64,000 bases of DNA from an uncultured Clostridia bacterium (GCA_945928865.1 CAMENZ010000005.1:1-64000), one strand, 5' to 3'; positions 8,743 to 19,134 are shown, counted from the first letter of the stretch. A program made the numbers and translations. Notes: generated from the sequence alone by a model not told the origin.

Positions 8743-10926
8743 TTATTTCTTAAGACCCTTCATAGAAAGACCTATCTTTCCTGTTTCATAATCTATAGCA
8801 ATAATCTTAACCTTAACTGTATCTCCTACGGAAACTACATCCATAGGGTGCTTTATATATTTATCACTTATTTGTGAAATGTGAACTAAACCATCGTTTT
8901 TAAGTCCAATATCTACAAAGGCACCGAAGTCTACCACATTTCTTACAGTTCCGGTCATTTCCATATCCAAATTCAAATCTTCTAATTTCTTAACATCGTT
9001 TCTGAAAATAACCGGTGGAGCATCTTCTCTAGGGTCTCTAGCCGGCTTTTTCATTTCCTCAATTATATCCAAAATGGTAAGCTGACCTATTCCCATTTCC
9101 TCTGCCATCTTCATAATACTCTGGTTTAGAGATTTTGCCGGATAAGATTTTTTAATTTTTTCTTCAATTTCCTTATCTCCACCCTTCGCTAAGTCAGATT
9201 TATCTACATTTAATTTAACAAGCATAGCTTCCACCTCTTGATAGGATTCAGGGTGAATAGCTGTTCCATCTAAAGAATTTTTTCCATCAGAAATTCTCAT
9301 AAAGCCTGCACATTGTTTGAAAGCCTTTTCTCCCAACTTGGGAACTTTCATAAGTTCCTTACGCTCTTTGAAACTTCCATTTTCTTCTCTATATTTAACA
9401 ATATTTTTAGCAATACCCATATTGATACCGGCTATATAGGAAAAAAGTGATGGTGACGCAGTGTTTAAGTCAACACCTACTCTGTTTACGCAGTTTTCTA
9501 CCACATCTGTCAAAGCTCCTTCTAAAAGCTTTTGATTTATATCATGCTGATACTGACCTACACCTATGGATTTAGGGTCTATCTTAACCAATTCTGCCAA
9601 TGGGTCCTGAAGTCTTCTTCCCAAACTCATAGCACCCCTAGTGGTTACATCTAAGTCCGGATATTCTTCAGTAGCCAACTTAGATGCAGAATAAACGGAA
9701 GCTCCTGCCTCATTTACAATTGTGTATTGAACATTCAAACTGTTTTTATTTATAAAATTGGAAACTACTTCCTCCGTTTCTCTGGAAGCCGTACCATTTC
9801 CTATTACTATAATATCCGAATTAAATTTATCCAAAATCGCTTTTAATACCTTCTCCGTTCCTGCTATGTCCTTCTTAGGTTCAGTAGGGTAAATAGTGGT
9901 ATATGCTTTAAGTTTACCTGTTTCATCTAAAACCGCCACTTTACAACCGGTTCTAAAGCCCGGATCTATGGCGATTACCTTCTTTCCCTTAACAGGAGGT
10001 GTCATTAAAAGAGCTTCTGTATTTTTAGCAAAGATTTTTACAGCTTCCGCCTCTGCTCTTTCAGTCAAAATATTTCTCATTTCTCTTTCCACAGAAGGTG
10101 AAATCAATCTCTTATAGGAATCCTCTATAGTTTCCTCCATTAAAGGCTTAAAAATTGAAGCTTCATTTGTAATATATGAATCTCCCATTAACTTAAAAAT
10201 CTCTTGGTTTTCCAACTGTAATTTAACCTTAAGTTTCTTTTCTTTTTCACCTCTATTTATCGCCAACACCCTATGATTAGGAATTTTCTTAAGAGCCTCT
10301 CCGTATTCATAGTACATAGTATAAACAGTCTTTTCTTCCGGATCTACCGCCTCTGTTACCACGACACCTATTTCCCAAGTTTTTTCTCTAATGGCTTTAA
10401 TAAGCTCGGCATCTTCCGCCATCATTTCAGCAATTATATCACAAGCCCCTGCTAAAGCTTCCTCTTTAGAATTAACACCCTTTTCTTCATCTATATAGGC
10501 TTCCGCAAAATCTGCCGCCTCTCCCCCTTCGGCTGCCTGAGCATATATCACCATCGCTAAAGGTTCTAAGCCTCTCTCCTTAGCCTTAGAGGCTCTTGTT
10601 GCCTTCTTTTGTTTATAAGGTTTATAAAGATCCTCAACCCTCTGTAGAACTTCTGCCTTCTCAATTTCTGCCTTAAGCTCCTCTGTAAGTTTCCCCTGCT
10701 CCTCAATTAGCCTTAGAACTTCTTCCTTTCTTGCCTCCAGATTTCTGAGATACTCTAATCTATCATTCATTTCTCTCAAAATCACATCAGAAAGCCCACC
10801 TGTAACTTCCTTTCTATATCTTGCAATAAAAGGTATAGTATTCCCCTCATCTATCAAAGCTACCGTCTGCTCTACCTGACTAATTTTTACCTTAAACTCT
10901 GCTGCTAATACATTTACAATATCCAT
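8743..10926 (-). CDS. tex: Tex-family S1 RNA-binding transcription factor
   Basis: A Tex (YhgF/Spt6-like) nucleic-acid-binding protein, thought to act in transcription. The 727 residues run in the family order: N-terminal helical Tex domain with KQKKATRASKAKERGLEPL, a YqgF/RNase H-like domain starting at VIAIDPGFRTGCKVAVLD (about residue 325), a helix-hairpin-helix region (KLGEKAFKQCAGFMRI) and a C-terminal S1 domain (TGTVRNVVDFGAFVDIGLKNDG in two pieces). Length is normal. It sits between prfB (18 bases upstream) and addB (12 bases downstream) and has its own GAGGAG site. Its exact role in bacteria is poorly defined. Confidence 0.95.
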   Translation of the reverse strand: MDIVNVLAAEFKVKISQVEQTVALIDEGNTIPFIARYRKEVTGGLSDVILREMNDRLEYLRNLEARKEEVLRLIEEQGKLTEELKAEIEKAEVLQRVEDLYKPYKQKKATRASKAKERGLEPLAMVIYAQAAEGGEAADFAEAYIDEEKGVNSKEEALAGACDIIAEMMAEDAELIKAIREKTWEIGVVVTEAVDPEEKTVYTMYYEYGEALKKIPNHRVLAINRGEKEKKLKVKLQLENQEIFKLMGDSYITNEASIFKPLMEETIEDSYKRLISPSVEREMRNILTERAEAEAVKIFAKNTEALLMTPPVKGKKVIAIDPGFRTGCKVAVLDETGKLKAYTTIYPTEPKKDIAGTEKVLKAILDKFNSDIIVIGNGTASRETEEVVSNFINKNSLNVQYTIVNEAGASVYSASKLATEEYPDLDVTTRGAMSLGRRLQDPLAELVKIDPKSIGVGQYQHDINQKLLEGALTDVVENCVNRVGVDLNTASPSLFSYIAGINMGIAKNIVKYREENGSFKERKELMKVPKLGEKAFKQCAGFMRISDGKNSLDGTAIHPESYQEVEAMLVKLNVDKSDLAKGGDKEIEEKIKKSYPAKSLNQSIMKMAEEMGIGQLTILDIIEEMKKPARDPREDAPPVIFRNDVKKLEDLNLDMEMTGTVRNVVDFGAFVDIGLKNDGLVHISQISDKYIKHPMDVVSVGDTVKVKIIAIDYETGKIGLSMKGLKK

Positions 10927-10944
10927 TATATTCTTGGTCTCCTC

Positions 10945-12070
10945 TTAATCCTTTTTCTTAAGCTTTTCATTTATAAAATAATCTATATCTCCATCCATCA
11001 CTTGACTGACATTGGCAGTTTCAGCCCCTGTCCTATGATCTTTTACCATAGTATATGGCTGAAATACATAGGATCTAATCTGGCTTCCCCAAGTATTCAT
11101 ACCTAAATCGCCCTTAAGCTCTTTAATATTATCCTTATGCTCCTTTTCAGCCCTTTCCAATAACTTGGCCTTCAAAATCCCCATAGCCGTTTCCTTATTT
11201 TGAATTTGACTTCTCTCATTTTGACAGGTTACTACTATGCCCGTAGGAAGATGTGTTATTCTAATGGCGGAATCCGTCTTATTTACATGCTGTCCACCGG
11301 CTCCGGAAGACCTGTAAGTATCTATTCTTAAATCTTCCGAATCAATTTCCACATTTATATCCTCACTAAGTTTAGGAATCACTTCCACCATAGCAAAAGA
11401 AGTCTGCCTTTTACCCTGAGAATTAAAAGGTGAAATTCTAACTAGACGATGTACGCCCTTTTCATTCTTTAAGTAGCCATAGGCATTTTCACCTTCTACC
11501 ATGATAGTAGCGCTCTTAATTCCCGCCTCTGTATCATCTTGAAAATCTGTTACCTTTACAGAATAGCCTTTGCCGTCACACCACCTCATATACATTCTAA
11601 AAAGCATAGATGCCCAATCCATAGCATCTACACCACCTGTACCGGCGTGGATAGATAAAATAGCACTCTGCTTATCATATTTGCCCGTTAAAAGAGTTTT
11701 CAGTCTTAGATTTTCTAAATCTGTCTTAAAATCTTTAAATAAGTTCTCTATTTCCGAAGCCGTTTCTCTAAGGTCTTCTTCCGACCTGCCTTCAGCCTCT
11801 TCCATTTCTGTTATCTCAATTAATTCTTCAATATCCTTAATACCTTTTTCTAAAGAAAAAATACTGTTTAAGGTAGCCTCCATAGATTTCTTTTCTCTCA
11901 TCTTATTCTGAGCATACTCTAAATTATTCCAAAAATCCGGCTCCTCTATTTCTCTGTTCACCCTCTCCAGTTCACTCTTTACTTTATCCAAGTCAAAGAG
12001 AGTTACGAACTTCTGCCACTAAAGGCAAATAAGCTGGAATTTCTGCTTTAATATTATCCAACTCTAACAT
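10945..12070 (-). CDS. prfB: Peptide chain release factor 2, with programmed +1 frameshift
   Basis: RF2 terminates translation at UGA and UAA. The gene is in two frames: 25 codons from the ATG at 12070 (MLELDNIKAE...) end at an in-frame TGA (11993-11995) in the classic slippery context CTT-TGA-C. A +1 shift then gives DLDKVKSELERV and the rest, 374 residues in all, a normal RF2 length. The SPF tripeptide (VRISPFNS) and the GGQ motif (SGAGGQHVNKT) are both present. RF2 regulates itself, because a shortage of RF2 favours the shift. No clear Shine-Dalgarno-like stimulator lies just before the shift site, unlike the well-studied cases. GGGGAAAG precedes the ATG. It is the first gene of prfB-tex-addB. 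Confidence 0.95.
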
Positions 12071-12184
12071 AAGTCTTTCCCCTTTCTTTGAGCCCTCTTT
12101 ATAGAAAGAAAGCTTAAAACCTCTCGTATATTTTTTATTATCCTATAACAAAATCTGTATTTATTGTCTCACTGTTGACAATTT

Positions 12185-12213
12185 AGTATAACATATTCTA
12201 AGGTGATTTTGAA
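12185..12213 (-). promoter_or_regulatory. Promoter of the prfB-tex-addB operon
   Basis: On the minus strand TTCAAA and TATACT are 17 bases apart, giving a leader of about 110 bases before prfB. The rest of the 337-base gap up to 12407 holds only the opposite-facing promoter of the antiporter gene. Confidence 0.55.
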
Positions 12214-12319
12214 CAATTGGTTGTCAGAATGTTTATACAATCAAACTGAAAATGTGAAGTTTTTGTGGTTTTTTGATGAAATTTCAATCTGGCACTATGT
12301 TTTTTTTCTGAACTGGTAC

Positions 12320-12348
12320 TTCACATAATCTTTACAGGTATATAGAAT
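12320..12348 (+). promoter_or_regulatory. Promoter of the ArcD-like antiporter gene
   Basis: TTCACA and TAGAAT are separated by 17 bases, with a leader of about 55 bases. Just downstream, 12357-12372 is a dyad (TACATA-N4-TATGTA) that could be an operator, though its AT-rich composition makes chance possible. Confidence 0.45.
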
Positions 12349-12407
12349 ACAATTATTACATAATTATATGTATATGTCATTATTACATTTTTTTAATGGA
12401 GGTAAAT

Positions 12408-13859
12408 ATGGACGAAATTAAAACAACAGGCTCTGACAATAAGTTAAGTTTAGTATCACTTATTGCCGTAATCATGGGCTCCACTATCGGTAGTGGTATC
12501 TTCACCATTACTGGTGACATGGCAGGTGCCGGTGCACACACTGGTGCTATCCTTATCGGTTGGCTTATCGCAGGTATAGGTATGTTCTCACTTATGATGT
12601 GCTACTATGGCCTCAATAAAGTAAGACCGGACTTAACAAACGGTATCTATAGCTTTGCTAAAGAAGGCTTCGGCGAATATGTTGGATTCACTTCAGCATG
12701 GGGTTACTGGATCAGTGCATTACTTTGCAACGTATCCTACATCACTCTTTTATTCGGTGCTATCGGATACTTCTTCCCAATCTTCGGAGACGGAAACAAC
12801 ATCTATGCAATCATTGGTGCTTCAATCGTTGTATGGGTATTCAACTTCTTAGTTCTTCGTGGAGTTAAAGAAGCTGCTGCAGTTAATATTGTAACTACTA
12901 TCGCTAAGTTAGTTCCTTTATTCGTATTCATCGTTGCAGTTATCTTTGCTAGATCCTTCAAACCTGAAGTATTTATGGAAAACTTCTGGGGAGACGGTTC
13001 TATGGCTCTTGGTGAACAAATCAAGGCTACTACAGGTTCTACAGTATGGTCCTTCATCGGTATCGAAGGTGCTATCGTAGTATCCGGAAGAGCAAGAAAG
13101 TCTTCTGACGTTGGTAAAGCTTCTGCTATCGGTTTCTTCGGAATCCTTGCTATCTATGTGTTAGTTGCAGTTCTTTCATTAGGAGTTGCTCCTTCTGCTG
13201 ACCTTGCTGCATTCAAGAATCCACAGATGGCTCAGATCTTAGAAATTGCAGTTGGACCTTGGGGTGCTGCATTAGTAAATATCGGTGTTATCCTTTCACT
13301 TACAGGCGCTATGCTTGGTTGGACTATCATCGCTGCTGACTGCCCTTATGCTGCTGCTAAGCAGGGTGTATTCATGAACGTTTTCGCTAAAGAAAATTCA
13401 AATGATGCTCCTTCCTTCTCATTATGGCTTACTAACGGAATCATCCAGATGTTCTTAGTAGTTATCTTATTCAGTGCATCTACATACTATGCATTCTATA
13501 ACTTAAGTGCATCCATGATCATGATTCCTTACTTATTAAGTGCTGCTTACTACTTACTCATCTCCATCAAGGGAGTTGAATGGAAAGACGGTAAGGGTGG
13601 TTCCTTATTCTTATCCAGACTTTTCGCTTTAGGCGGAACTGTATATGGAATATGGATGATCTACTCAAGTGGTCTTATCTATGCATTAGTAACAACTGTA
13701 CTTTATGCTCCTGGTATCATAGTATACGCTCTTGGTAAGAAAGAAAAGAACCTCAAAGTGTTCAATACACCTATCGAAATGGTGCTTGCACTCTTAATCG
13801 CAGGACTTGGAGTTTACTCCTTAGTTATGGTTCTTAATGGAACATTCGATGTTCTCTAA
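12408..13859 (+). CDS. arcD: APC-family basic amino acid antiporter, ArcD (arginine/ornithine) type
   Basis: A 483-residue membrane protein with about 12-13 hydrophobic helices. The family-defining helix 1 motif GSTIGSGIFTITGDMAGAG and the stretches FSLMMCYYGLN, FTSAWGYWISALLCNVSYITLLFGAIGYFFPIFGDGN (residues about 87-120) resemble arginine:ornithine antiporters. An ornithine exchanger would suit the ornithine fermentation cluster 24 kb away, but lysine or other basic substrates cannot be excluded. The ATG at 12408 is preferred over the one at 12396, which lies inside the GGAGG ribosome binding site. The gene is rich in C-ending codons (ATC, TTC, TAC), unlike its neighbours, a sign of very high expression. 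It has its own promoter and terminator. Confidence 0.8.
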   Translation: MDEIKTTGSDNKLSLVSLIAVIMGSTIGSGIFTITGDMAGAGAHTGAILIGWLIAGIGMFSLMMCYYGLNKVRPDLTNGIYSFAKEGFGEYVGFTSAWGYWISALLCNVSYITLLFGAIGYFFPIFGDGNNIYAIIGASIVVWVFNFLVLRGVKEAAAVNIVTTIAKLVPLFVFIVAVIFARSFKPEVFMENFWGDGSMALGEQIKATTGSTVWSFIGIEGAIVVSGRARKSSDVGKASAIGFFGILAIYVLVAVLSLGVAPSADLAAFKNPQMAQILEIAVGPWGAALVNIGVILSLTGAMLGWTIIAADCPYAAAKQGVFMNVFAKENSNDAPSFSLWLTNGIIQMFLVVILFSASTYYAFYNLSASMIMIPYLLSAAYYLLISIKGVEWKDGKGGSLFLSRLFALGGTVYGIWMIYSSGLIYALVTTVLYAPGIIVYALGKKEKNLKVFNTPIEMVLALLIAGLGVYSLVMVLNGTFDVL

Positions 13860-13887
13860 TATTTGAAAAAACTAAATTAAACAAACT

Positions 13888-13915
13888 AAAAGCCTCACTT
13901 CATGTGAGGCTTTTT
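13888..13915 (+). terminator. Terminator of the antiporter gene
   Basis: A perfect AAAGCCTCAC / GTGAGGCTTT stem with a five-base loop followed by T5, about 30 bases after the stop codon. Confidence 0.92.
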
Positions 13916-14028
13916 AATGTAGTTCTATGTCAAATTGGGGATTATGTTATGGGGGATTTAGGCTTATATCAAGTGTTGCTTATATTAGAGAAGCTTTATT
14001 GAAAAGTTGTCCAAACTATTTGTATCTA

Positions 14029-14062
14029 GAAAAAATGGATTTCTACGAAGAGAAACCCATTT
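14029..14062 (-). terminator. Terminator of the CNNM-secA-ZIP operon
   Basis: On the minus strand AAATGGGTTTCT pairs with AGAAATCCATTT (one G-U pair) around a six-base loop and is followed by a T run. It lies about 30 bases after the ZIP gene. Confidence 0.8.
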
Positions 14063-14091
14063 ATAAATCTTATACTTTTCTTTTGTAATCC

Positions 14092-14868
14092 TTAGCCTAA
14101 GGCTACATCTAAAATCATCATAATAGCAAAGCCTAAACCAAAACCAATAGTTCCTAAATTAGAATGTTCTCCAACTTGAGATTCAGGTATAAGTTCTTCT
14201 ACTACCACATATATCATAGCACCTGCCGCAAAGGATAACACATACGGTAACATTGGCACAACTAAAGCTGTTAGCAATATAGTTATGAAACCACCTATAG
14301 GTTCTACTATGCCCGATAAGGCTCCATAGGTAAACGCCTTAATCTTAGATAAACCTTGTTCTTTAAGAGGCATAGAGATTATCGTTCCCTCCGGAAAATT
14401 CTGAATAGCTATACCTACAGACAGAGCTATAGCTCCTGCCAAAGTCATTCCACTATGACCCTCAATAGCACCTGCGATAGCTACACCTATTGCCATACCT
14501 TCCGGTATATTATGTAAGGTTACAGCTATAACCATCATAGTAGTCTTTTTAAGCTTTGCCTTAGGGCCTTCAGGTTCCTCACTTTTAAGATGTAAATGGG
14601 GAATCAAGTTATCTAAAATTAAAAGAAACAAAATTCCGAAAACCAGCCCTATGGTTGCCGGCAGCCAAGCTATGCCTCCTGCTTCTTCTGCCATATCTAT
14701 AGATGGAATAAGTAGAGACCAAACAGATGCCGCCACCATAACTCCTGACGAAAAGCCTAAGAGAAACCTCTCAAGCTTATCATTCATCTTATTTCCCATA
14801 AAGAAAACCATGGCTGAACCTAAGACCGTACCTGCAAAAGGTATCATCAATCCTATAAAAATATTCAT
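14092..14868 (-). CDS. ZIP-family divalent metal transporter (ZupT-like)
   Basis: An inner-membrane importer of zinc or a similar divalent metal. The roughly 258-residue protein has eight hydrophobic segments and the two family metal-binding motifs: HNIPEGMAIG in helix 4 and NFPEGTII in helix 5, plus VEPIGG. Helix 7-8 carries VVEELIPE. A TTG in the same frame at 14895 would add nine residues but has no ribosome binding site. I prefer the ATG at 14868, though its AAAGGA is rather far upstream, so the start is uncertain. It lies closely behind secA and is probably co-transcribed. The metal actually carried cannot be told from the sequence. Confidence 0.9.
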   Translation of the reverse strand: MNIFIGLMIPFAGTVLGSAMVFFMGNKMNDKLERFLLGFSSGVMVAASVWSLLIPSIDMAEEAGGIAWLPATIGLVFGILFLLILDNLIPHLHLKSEEPEGPKAKLKKTTMMVIAVTLHNIPEGMAIGVAIAGAIEGHSGMTLAGAIALSVGIAIQNFPEGTIISMPLKEQGLSKIKAFTYGALSGIVEPIGGFITILLTALVVPMLPYVLSFAAGAMIYVVVEELIPESQVGEHSNLGTIGFGLGFAIMMILDVALG

Positions 14869-14917
14869 ATTTAAATCAAAATATCCTTTCAACAAATAAT
14901 TGAATATTAAGAGTCAA

Positions 14918-17665
14918 CTATTGACCACAGCAATTCTTATATTTCTTACCACTACCACAAGGGCAAGGATCATTTCTTCCTACCTTTGGATCTTCCCTCT
15001 TATAAGTTTCAGGCTTTTGGCTATCCTGAGCTTTAGGACCTTCCTTAGGCATTCCCTGCCCATCAGTCATAGTCCTTCTTTCGTCAAAATTTTCTTTTTT
15101 CTCTTGACCACCTGAAACTACTCTTTTTCTTTCAGTATTTGTATTGACTGTAACATTATAGCAGAACTTAACTGTTTCCTCTCTAATGTCTCCAATCATT
15201 TCTTCAAACATATCAAAGCCTTCATTAGAATAAGCTACTGCCGGATCTATCTGACCTATAGCTCTAAGTCCTATACCCTGTTTAAGCTCATCCATAGCAT
15301 CTATATGATCCATCCAATGTCTATCTACAACTCTAAGCAGAATCATCTTTTCTACTTCACGCATTGTTTCAGAACCGATTTCATTTTCTTTTTCTTCATA
15401 TAATGCTTTGAAAACATTGAAGGCATCTTCTTCCAGCTTAGCTGCATCTAAGTCCCTTAGACCTTCTTTGTCATAAGATAAATCTGCCACCATAGGATGT
15501 ATTCTCTTTAAATTTTTATTTAATAAATCAAAATCCCATTCTTCGGCGAATTTGCTCTCAACAGTAATAGGTGCAACTATATTTTTAACTAAATCCTCCA
15601 GCATGGATAAGATAGAATCCTTCATATCTTCTCCAAATAGAACCTTACGACGCTGCTCATAAATAACTTCTCTCTGCTTATTCATGACATTATCGTACTG
15701 AAGCACATATTTTCTCACTTCAAAGTTTCTGCTTTCTACCTTCTTCTGAGCGCCTTCAATAGTTCTAGATAACATTCCTGCAGCGATAGGCTCATTATCC
15801 ATACCGAATTTACCCATTACGGACTGAACCCTATCTCCTCCGAAAAGTCGCATTAAATCATCTTCTAAAGATATAAAGAACTGAGTTGAACCCGGATCCC
15901 CTTGACGACCGGAACGACCTCTTAACTGGTTGTCGATACGCCTTGATTCATGTCTTTCAGTACCGATAATACAAAGACCTCCTAAATCTCTAACCTGCTG
16001 TTGTTCTTCACTTCTTTCTGCCTTATATTTATCTAATAGGGCTGCGAAAACTTCCCTTGCCCTATTTAAGTTTTCTTCGTCTGAATGAACAAAGCTAGTT
16101 GCAAAAGAAATTTCTTCCTCTGTAAAACCATCTCTTCTCATCTGGCTCTTAGCTTCAAATTCAGGATTACCACCTAAAAGAATGTCCGTACCTCTACCAG
16201 CCATATTTGTAGCTATAGTTACAGCTCCTAAACGACCTGCTTCTGCTACAATTTCTGCTTCTTTTTCATGCTGCTTAGCATTTAAAACATTATGCTTAAC
16301 GCCTCTTCTTCTAAGCATATCGGAAATCTTTTCTGAGTTTTCGATAGATATGGTACCCACTAATACAGGTTGTCCTGTGCTATGAGCTTCTACTATTCTA
16401 TCTGCGATAGCCTGGTATTTACCTTCTTCTCTGGCAAAAATCGCATCATCTAAATCTTCTCTTATAACAGGTTTGTTTGTCGGAATTACAACAACATCCA
16501 TGTTATATATATCTCTAAATTCATCTTCTTCTGTCTTAGCAGTACCGGTCATACCTGCCAACTTCTGATACATTCTAAAATAGTTCTGGAGAGTAATAGT
16601 CGCTAGAGTCTTAGATTCAGATCTTACTAATACGCCTTCCTTAGCTTCTATTGCCTGATGTAAACCATTAGAATATCTACGACCAAACATTAAACGTCCG
16701 GTAAATTCGTCTACGATAACGATTTCGCCATCTTTAACTATATAGTCCACATCACGCTTCATAATAGCTTTTGCCTTTAAAGCCTCTAAAACATAATGGT
16801 TAATTTCCATATTTTCAGGGTCTCCAAAATTTTCAATTCCGAAGAATTTTTCTGCTCTAGCTACACCTGCATCTGTAAGACTCACTCTCTTTTCTTTTTC
16901 TTCGATGGTGTAATCTTCATCTTCACCCTCTCTCAAACCTCTTATAAATCTTTCAGCTTGCTGGTACATTTCGCTGGAATCATCTCCCTGTCCGGAAATA
17001 ATAAGTGGAGTTCTGGCTTCATCTATTAAAATAGAGTCCACTTCGTCCACAATAGCAAAATTAAGATTTCTCTGAGTAAGCTGTTCTTCATAAGTAACCA
17101 TGTTATCTCTAAGATAATCAAAGCCATATTCATTATTTGTTCCATAAGTAATATCCGCTCTATAAGCTTCTTTTCTCTTCTTATCTGAGATTCCATGAAT
17201 TACACAGCCTACAGAAAGACCCATGAATGTGTAGATTTTGCCCATCCATTCTGCGTCACGCTTTGCTAAGTAGTCATTTACAGTTACAACATGAACACCT
17301 TTTCCTTCAAGAGCATTTAAATATACAGGTAATGTAGCTACTAAAGTTTTACCTTCACCTGTTTTCATTTCTGCAATCCTACCCTGATGGAGAACTATAC
17401 CACCTATAACCTGCACCTTAAAGTGTTTCATTCCTACACTTCTTAAGGCTGCTTCTCTAAGGGCTGCAAAGGCTTCTACTAAAATATCATCTAAGGTTTC
17501 TCCCTTAGCTAATCTTTCCTTAAATTCAGGAGTCTTAGCCTTAAGTTCCTCATCGGTTAACTTAGCCATCTCCTCATCCAGTGCCATAACTTTATCAGCA
17601 ATCTTTTCCACCTTCTTAACTTCCTTTGCATTAAGGTTGCCGAAGATTTTTTCCATAAAACTCAT
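14918..17665 (-). CDS. secA: Protein translocase ATPase SecA
   Basis: The motor that drives unfolded preproteins through SecYEG. The 915 residues contain the DEAD-type motor: Walker A in [14 protein letters not shown], Walker B in [16 protein letters not shown], the preprotein cross-linking domain in between, and the second motor half with [12 protein letters not shown] and [10 protein letters not shown]. The C-terminus keeps the zinc/SecB-binding tail [17 protein letters not shown]. The linker before it is rich in charged residues. Length is typical. The gene follows the CNNM/CBS membrane protein by 15 bases. Only one secA is seen in this window. The identification is certain. Confidence 0.98.
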   Translation of the reverse strand: MSFMEKIFGNLNAKEVKKVEKIADKVMALDEEMAKLTDEELKAKTPEFKERLAKGETLDDILVEAFAALREAALRSVGMKHFKVQVIGGIVLHQGRIAEMKTGEGKTLVATLPVYLNALEGKGVHVVTVNDYLAKRDAEWMGKIYTFMGLSVGCVIHGISDKKRKEAYRADITYGTNNEYGFDYLRDNMVTYEEQLTQRNLNFAIVDEVDSILIDEARTPLIISGQGDDSSEMYQQAERFIRGLREGEDEDYTIEEKEKRVSLTDAGVARAEKFFGIENFGDPENMEINHYVLEALKAKAIMKRDVDYIVKDGEIVIVDEFTGRLMFGRRYSNGLHQAIEAKEGVLVRSESKTLATITLQNYFRMYQKLAGMTGTAKTEEDEFRDIYNMDVVVIPTNKPVIREDLDDAIFAREEGKYQAIADRIVEAHSTGQPVLVGTISIENSEKISDMLRRRGVKHNVLNAKQHEKEAEIVAEAGRLGAVTIATNMAGRGTDILLGGNPEFEAKSQMRRDGFTEEEISFATSFVHSDEENLNRAREVFAALLDKYKAERSEEQQQVRDLGGLCIIGTERHESRRIDNQLRGRSGRQGDPGSTQFFISLEDDLMRLFGGDRVQSVMGKFGMDNEPIAAGMLSRTIEGAQKKVESRNFEVRKYVLQYDNVMNKQREVIYEQRRKVLFGEDMKDSILSMLEDLVKNIVAPITVESKFAEEWDFDLLNKNLKRIHPMVADLSYDKEGLRDLDAAKLEEDAFNVFKALYEEKENEIGSETMREVEKMILLRVVDRHWMDHIDAMDELKQGIGLRAIGQIDPAVAYSNEGFDMFEEMIGDIREETVKFCYNVTVNTNTERKRVVSGGQEKKENFDERRTMTDGQGMPKEGPKAQDSQKPETYKREDPKVGRNDPCPCGSGKKYKNCCGQ

Positions 17666-17680
17666 ATTAACTTCCCCTTT

Positions 17681-18931
17681 CTATTCCTCACGCGGTAAAT
17701 CCATTACCACCATATTTATTTCTAATGATTTCCTTCCATCTGCTTTCGTAACAACTACTTCAAACCTCTTGTAATCAACTTCGTAAGCAAAGTTGTCTCC
17801 CACTTCCGGCAGCCTGTCTAATTCCAAGCAAACCCAACCATTTACAGTGGTTACATCCAACTCGTCTTCCACATCAAAGTATTCAAACATCTTGTCCAAA
17901 TTCGTGTTGCTGAGAACTCTATATGTGCCATCCTGCATCTGAATTATATCTTGAGTTTTTTCCTGATCATGTTCATCGTAAATTTCACCTACTAGCTCCT
18001 CAATTATATCCTCCATAGTGACGAGACCTGAGGTTCCACCATATTCGTCTACTACTATAGCCATTTGAGTCTTAGCCAACTGAAGTTTCTTAAGTAAAAG
18101 CGAAATCTTCATAGAGCCGGCTACAAATATAACCGGTTTCACATATTCAGATATAGGTGTATCTGTTCCCTTTATATAATTATGGAAATCTTTTTGATTC
18201 AAGACTCCCATTATATTATCTAAATCTCCGTCATATACAGGAAGTCTAGAAAAGCCTGTAGACCTGAACAGCTCTCTTATTTCTTCTTGGTCTTCATCTA
18301 TTTCTATAGCTACTGCATCTACTCTAGGAGTCAAAACATCCCAAGCCTCTAAATCATTAAATTCAATAGCATTTTGTATTAACTCACTCTGTTCGCCGTT
18401 GATTCCCCCTTCGGTTTCAGCTTCCTCCACTAAGGTAATAAGCTCATCCTCTGTTATAGGAGAATTAACATCTATATGAAATATTTTAGCTAACAGCTTC
18501 TTCCACATAGCAAAAATCCAGTTAACAGGGGTTAATACCCACATTAAAATTCTAAGTAAGGGAACCACTGTCATAGCTAATTTTTCGGAATTTTCCTTAG
18601 CTAAACTTTTAGGCGAAATTTCTCCAAAGACTAAAACCGTTAAAGTGGTAACCACAGTTGCGATAGTCGCTCCGTGTGTTGGATAAAGTTCTAAAAAAAG
18701 TACTGTAGCCATAGCTGTCATAGCGATATTTACCAAGTTATTTCCAACTAATATGGTAGATAATAATGTGTCAAATCGCTCAGATATTTCCATGACCTTT
18801 TTGGCTTTAGCATCGCCATCATTTGCCATATTTTTAATTCGTATTCGATTTACCGAAGTAAAAGCCGTTTCTGTTGCCGAAAAAAAGGCTGAACAGCACA
18901 GTAAAATCAAAATACCTATTATTTTCCCCAT
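17681..18931 (-). CDS. CNNM/HlyC-CorC-type membrane protein with CBS pair
   Basis: A 416-residue member of the 'hemolysin-like' DUF21-CBS-CorC_HlyC family, which is linked to magnesium or cobalt efflux and homeostasis and is not a real haemolysin. The N-terminal 150 residues contain about four hydrophobic segments (CNNM domain, starting GKIIGILILLCCSAFFSATETAF in two pieces), followed by a CBS pair (LTPRVDAVAIEID... and MAIVVDEYGGTSGLVTMEDIIEELVGE) and a C-terminal CorC_HlyC domain. GGAGGAAATGA precedes the ATG. It is the first gene of an operon with secA and the ZIP transporter, so two metal-related membrane proteins flank the translocase gene. Confidence 0.9.
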   Translation of the reverse strand: MGKIIGILILLCCSAFFSATETAFTSVNRIRIKNMANDGDAKAKKVMEISERFDTLLSTILVGNNLVNIAMTAMATVLFLELYPTHGATIATVVTTLTVLVFGEISPKSLAKENSEKLAMTVVPLLRILMWVLTPVNWIFAMWKKLLAKIFHIDVNSPITEDELITLVEEAETEGGINGEQSELIQNAIEFNDLEAWDVLTPRVDAVAIEIDEDQEEIRELFRSTGFSRLPVYDGDLDNIMGVLNQKDFHNYIKGTDTPISEYVKPVIFVAGSMKISLLLKKLQLAKTQMAIVVDEYGGTSGLVTMEDIIEELVGEIYDEHDQEKTQDIIQMQDGTYRVLSNTNLDKMFEYFDVEDELDVTTVNGWVCLELDRLPEVGDNFAYEVDYKRFEVVVTKADGRKSLEINMVVMDLPREE

Positions 18932-18993
18932 TCATTTCCTCCGTTTAATACTTACACGACATTCAAAAGCTGATAATGCCTGTCTAAATAAAT

Positions 18994-19022
18994 ATTATAC
19001 CATTTTTTATACATAATTGAAA
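18994..19022 (-). promoter_or_regulatory. Promoter of the CNNM-secA-ZIP operon
   Basis: On the minus strand TTTCAA and a perfect TATAAT are spaced by 17 bases, about 60 bases before the CNNM gene. Confidence 0.6.
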
Positions 19023-19082
19023 GTGAAAAGACTGTGAACTTAAATCCCTTACACTTTATTAACACAACTTCTTTGTCAATGG

Positions 19083-19114
19083 TTTGTCAACCTTTTTAAG
19101 CTATGGTTGACAAA
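19083..19114 (+). promoter_or_regulatory. Putative BirA (biotin repressor) operator upstream of birA
   Basis: A perfect 10-bp inverted repeat, TTTGTCAACC-N12-GGTTGACAAA. The half-sites closely resemble the known BirA half-site TTGTWAACC. The spacer is 12 bases, shorter than the usual 14-16. The right arm contains the -35 hexamer TTGACA of the birA promoter (TTGACA at 19107, TATACT at 19129, 16-base spacer), so binding should block initiation. An extra direct copy, TTGTCAATGG, lies at 19073. Confidence 0.7.
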
Positions 19115-19134
19115 TATTCCTTTTGGTGTATACT
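19107..19134 (+). promoter_or_regulatory. Promoter of birA-cobU-cobC operon
   Basis: A perfect TTGACA and TATACT, 16 bases apart, with a leader of about 30 bases. It overlaps the inverted repeat of the putative BirA operator. Confidence 0.75.

Noticed and set aside
12071..12407. A possible riboswitch or T-box in the prfB-antiporter gap
   Set aside because: Only two divergent promoters and an AT-rich dyad were found, with no conserved riboswitch core or T-box sequence.
13927..14088. A 53-codon plus-strand frame after the antiporter gene
   Set aside because: No ribosome binding site, and it overlaps a clear minus-strand terminator hairpin, which explains part of its sequence.
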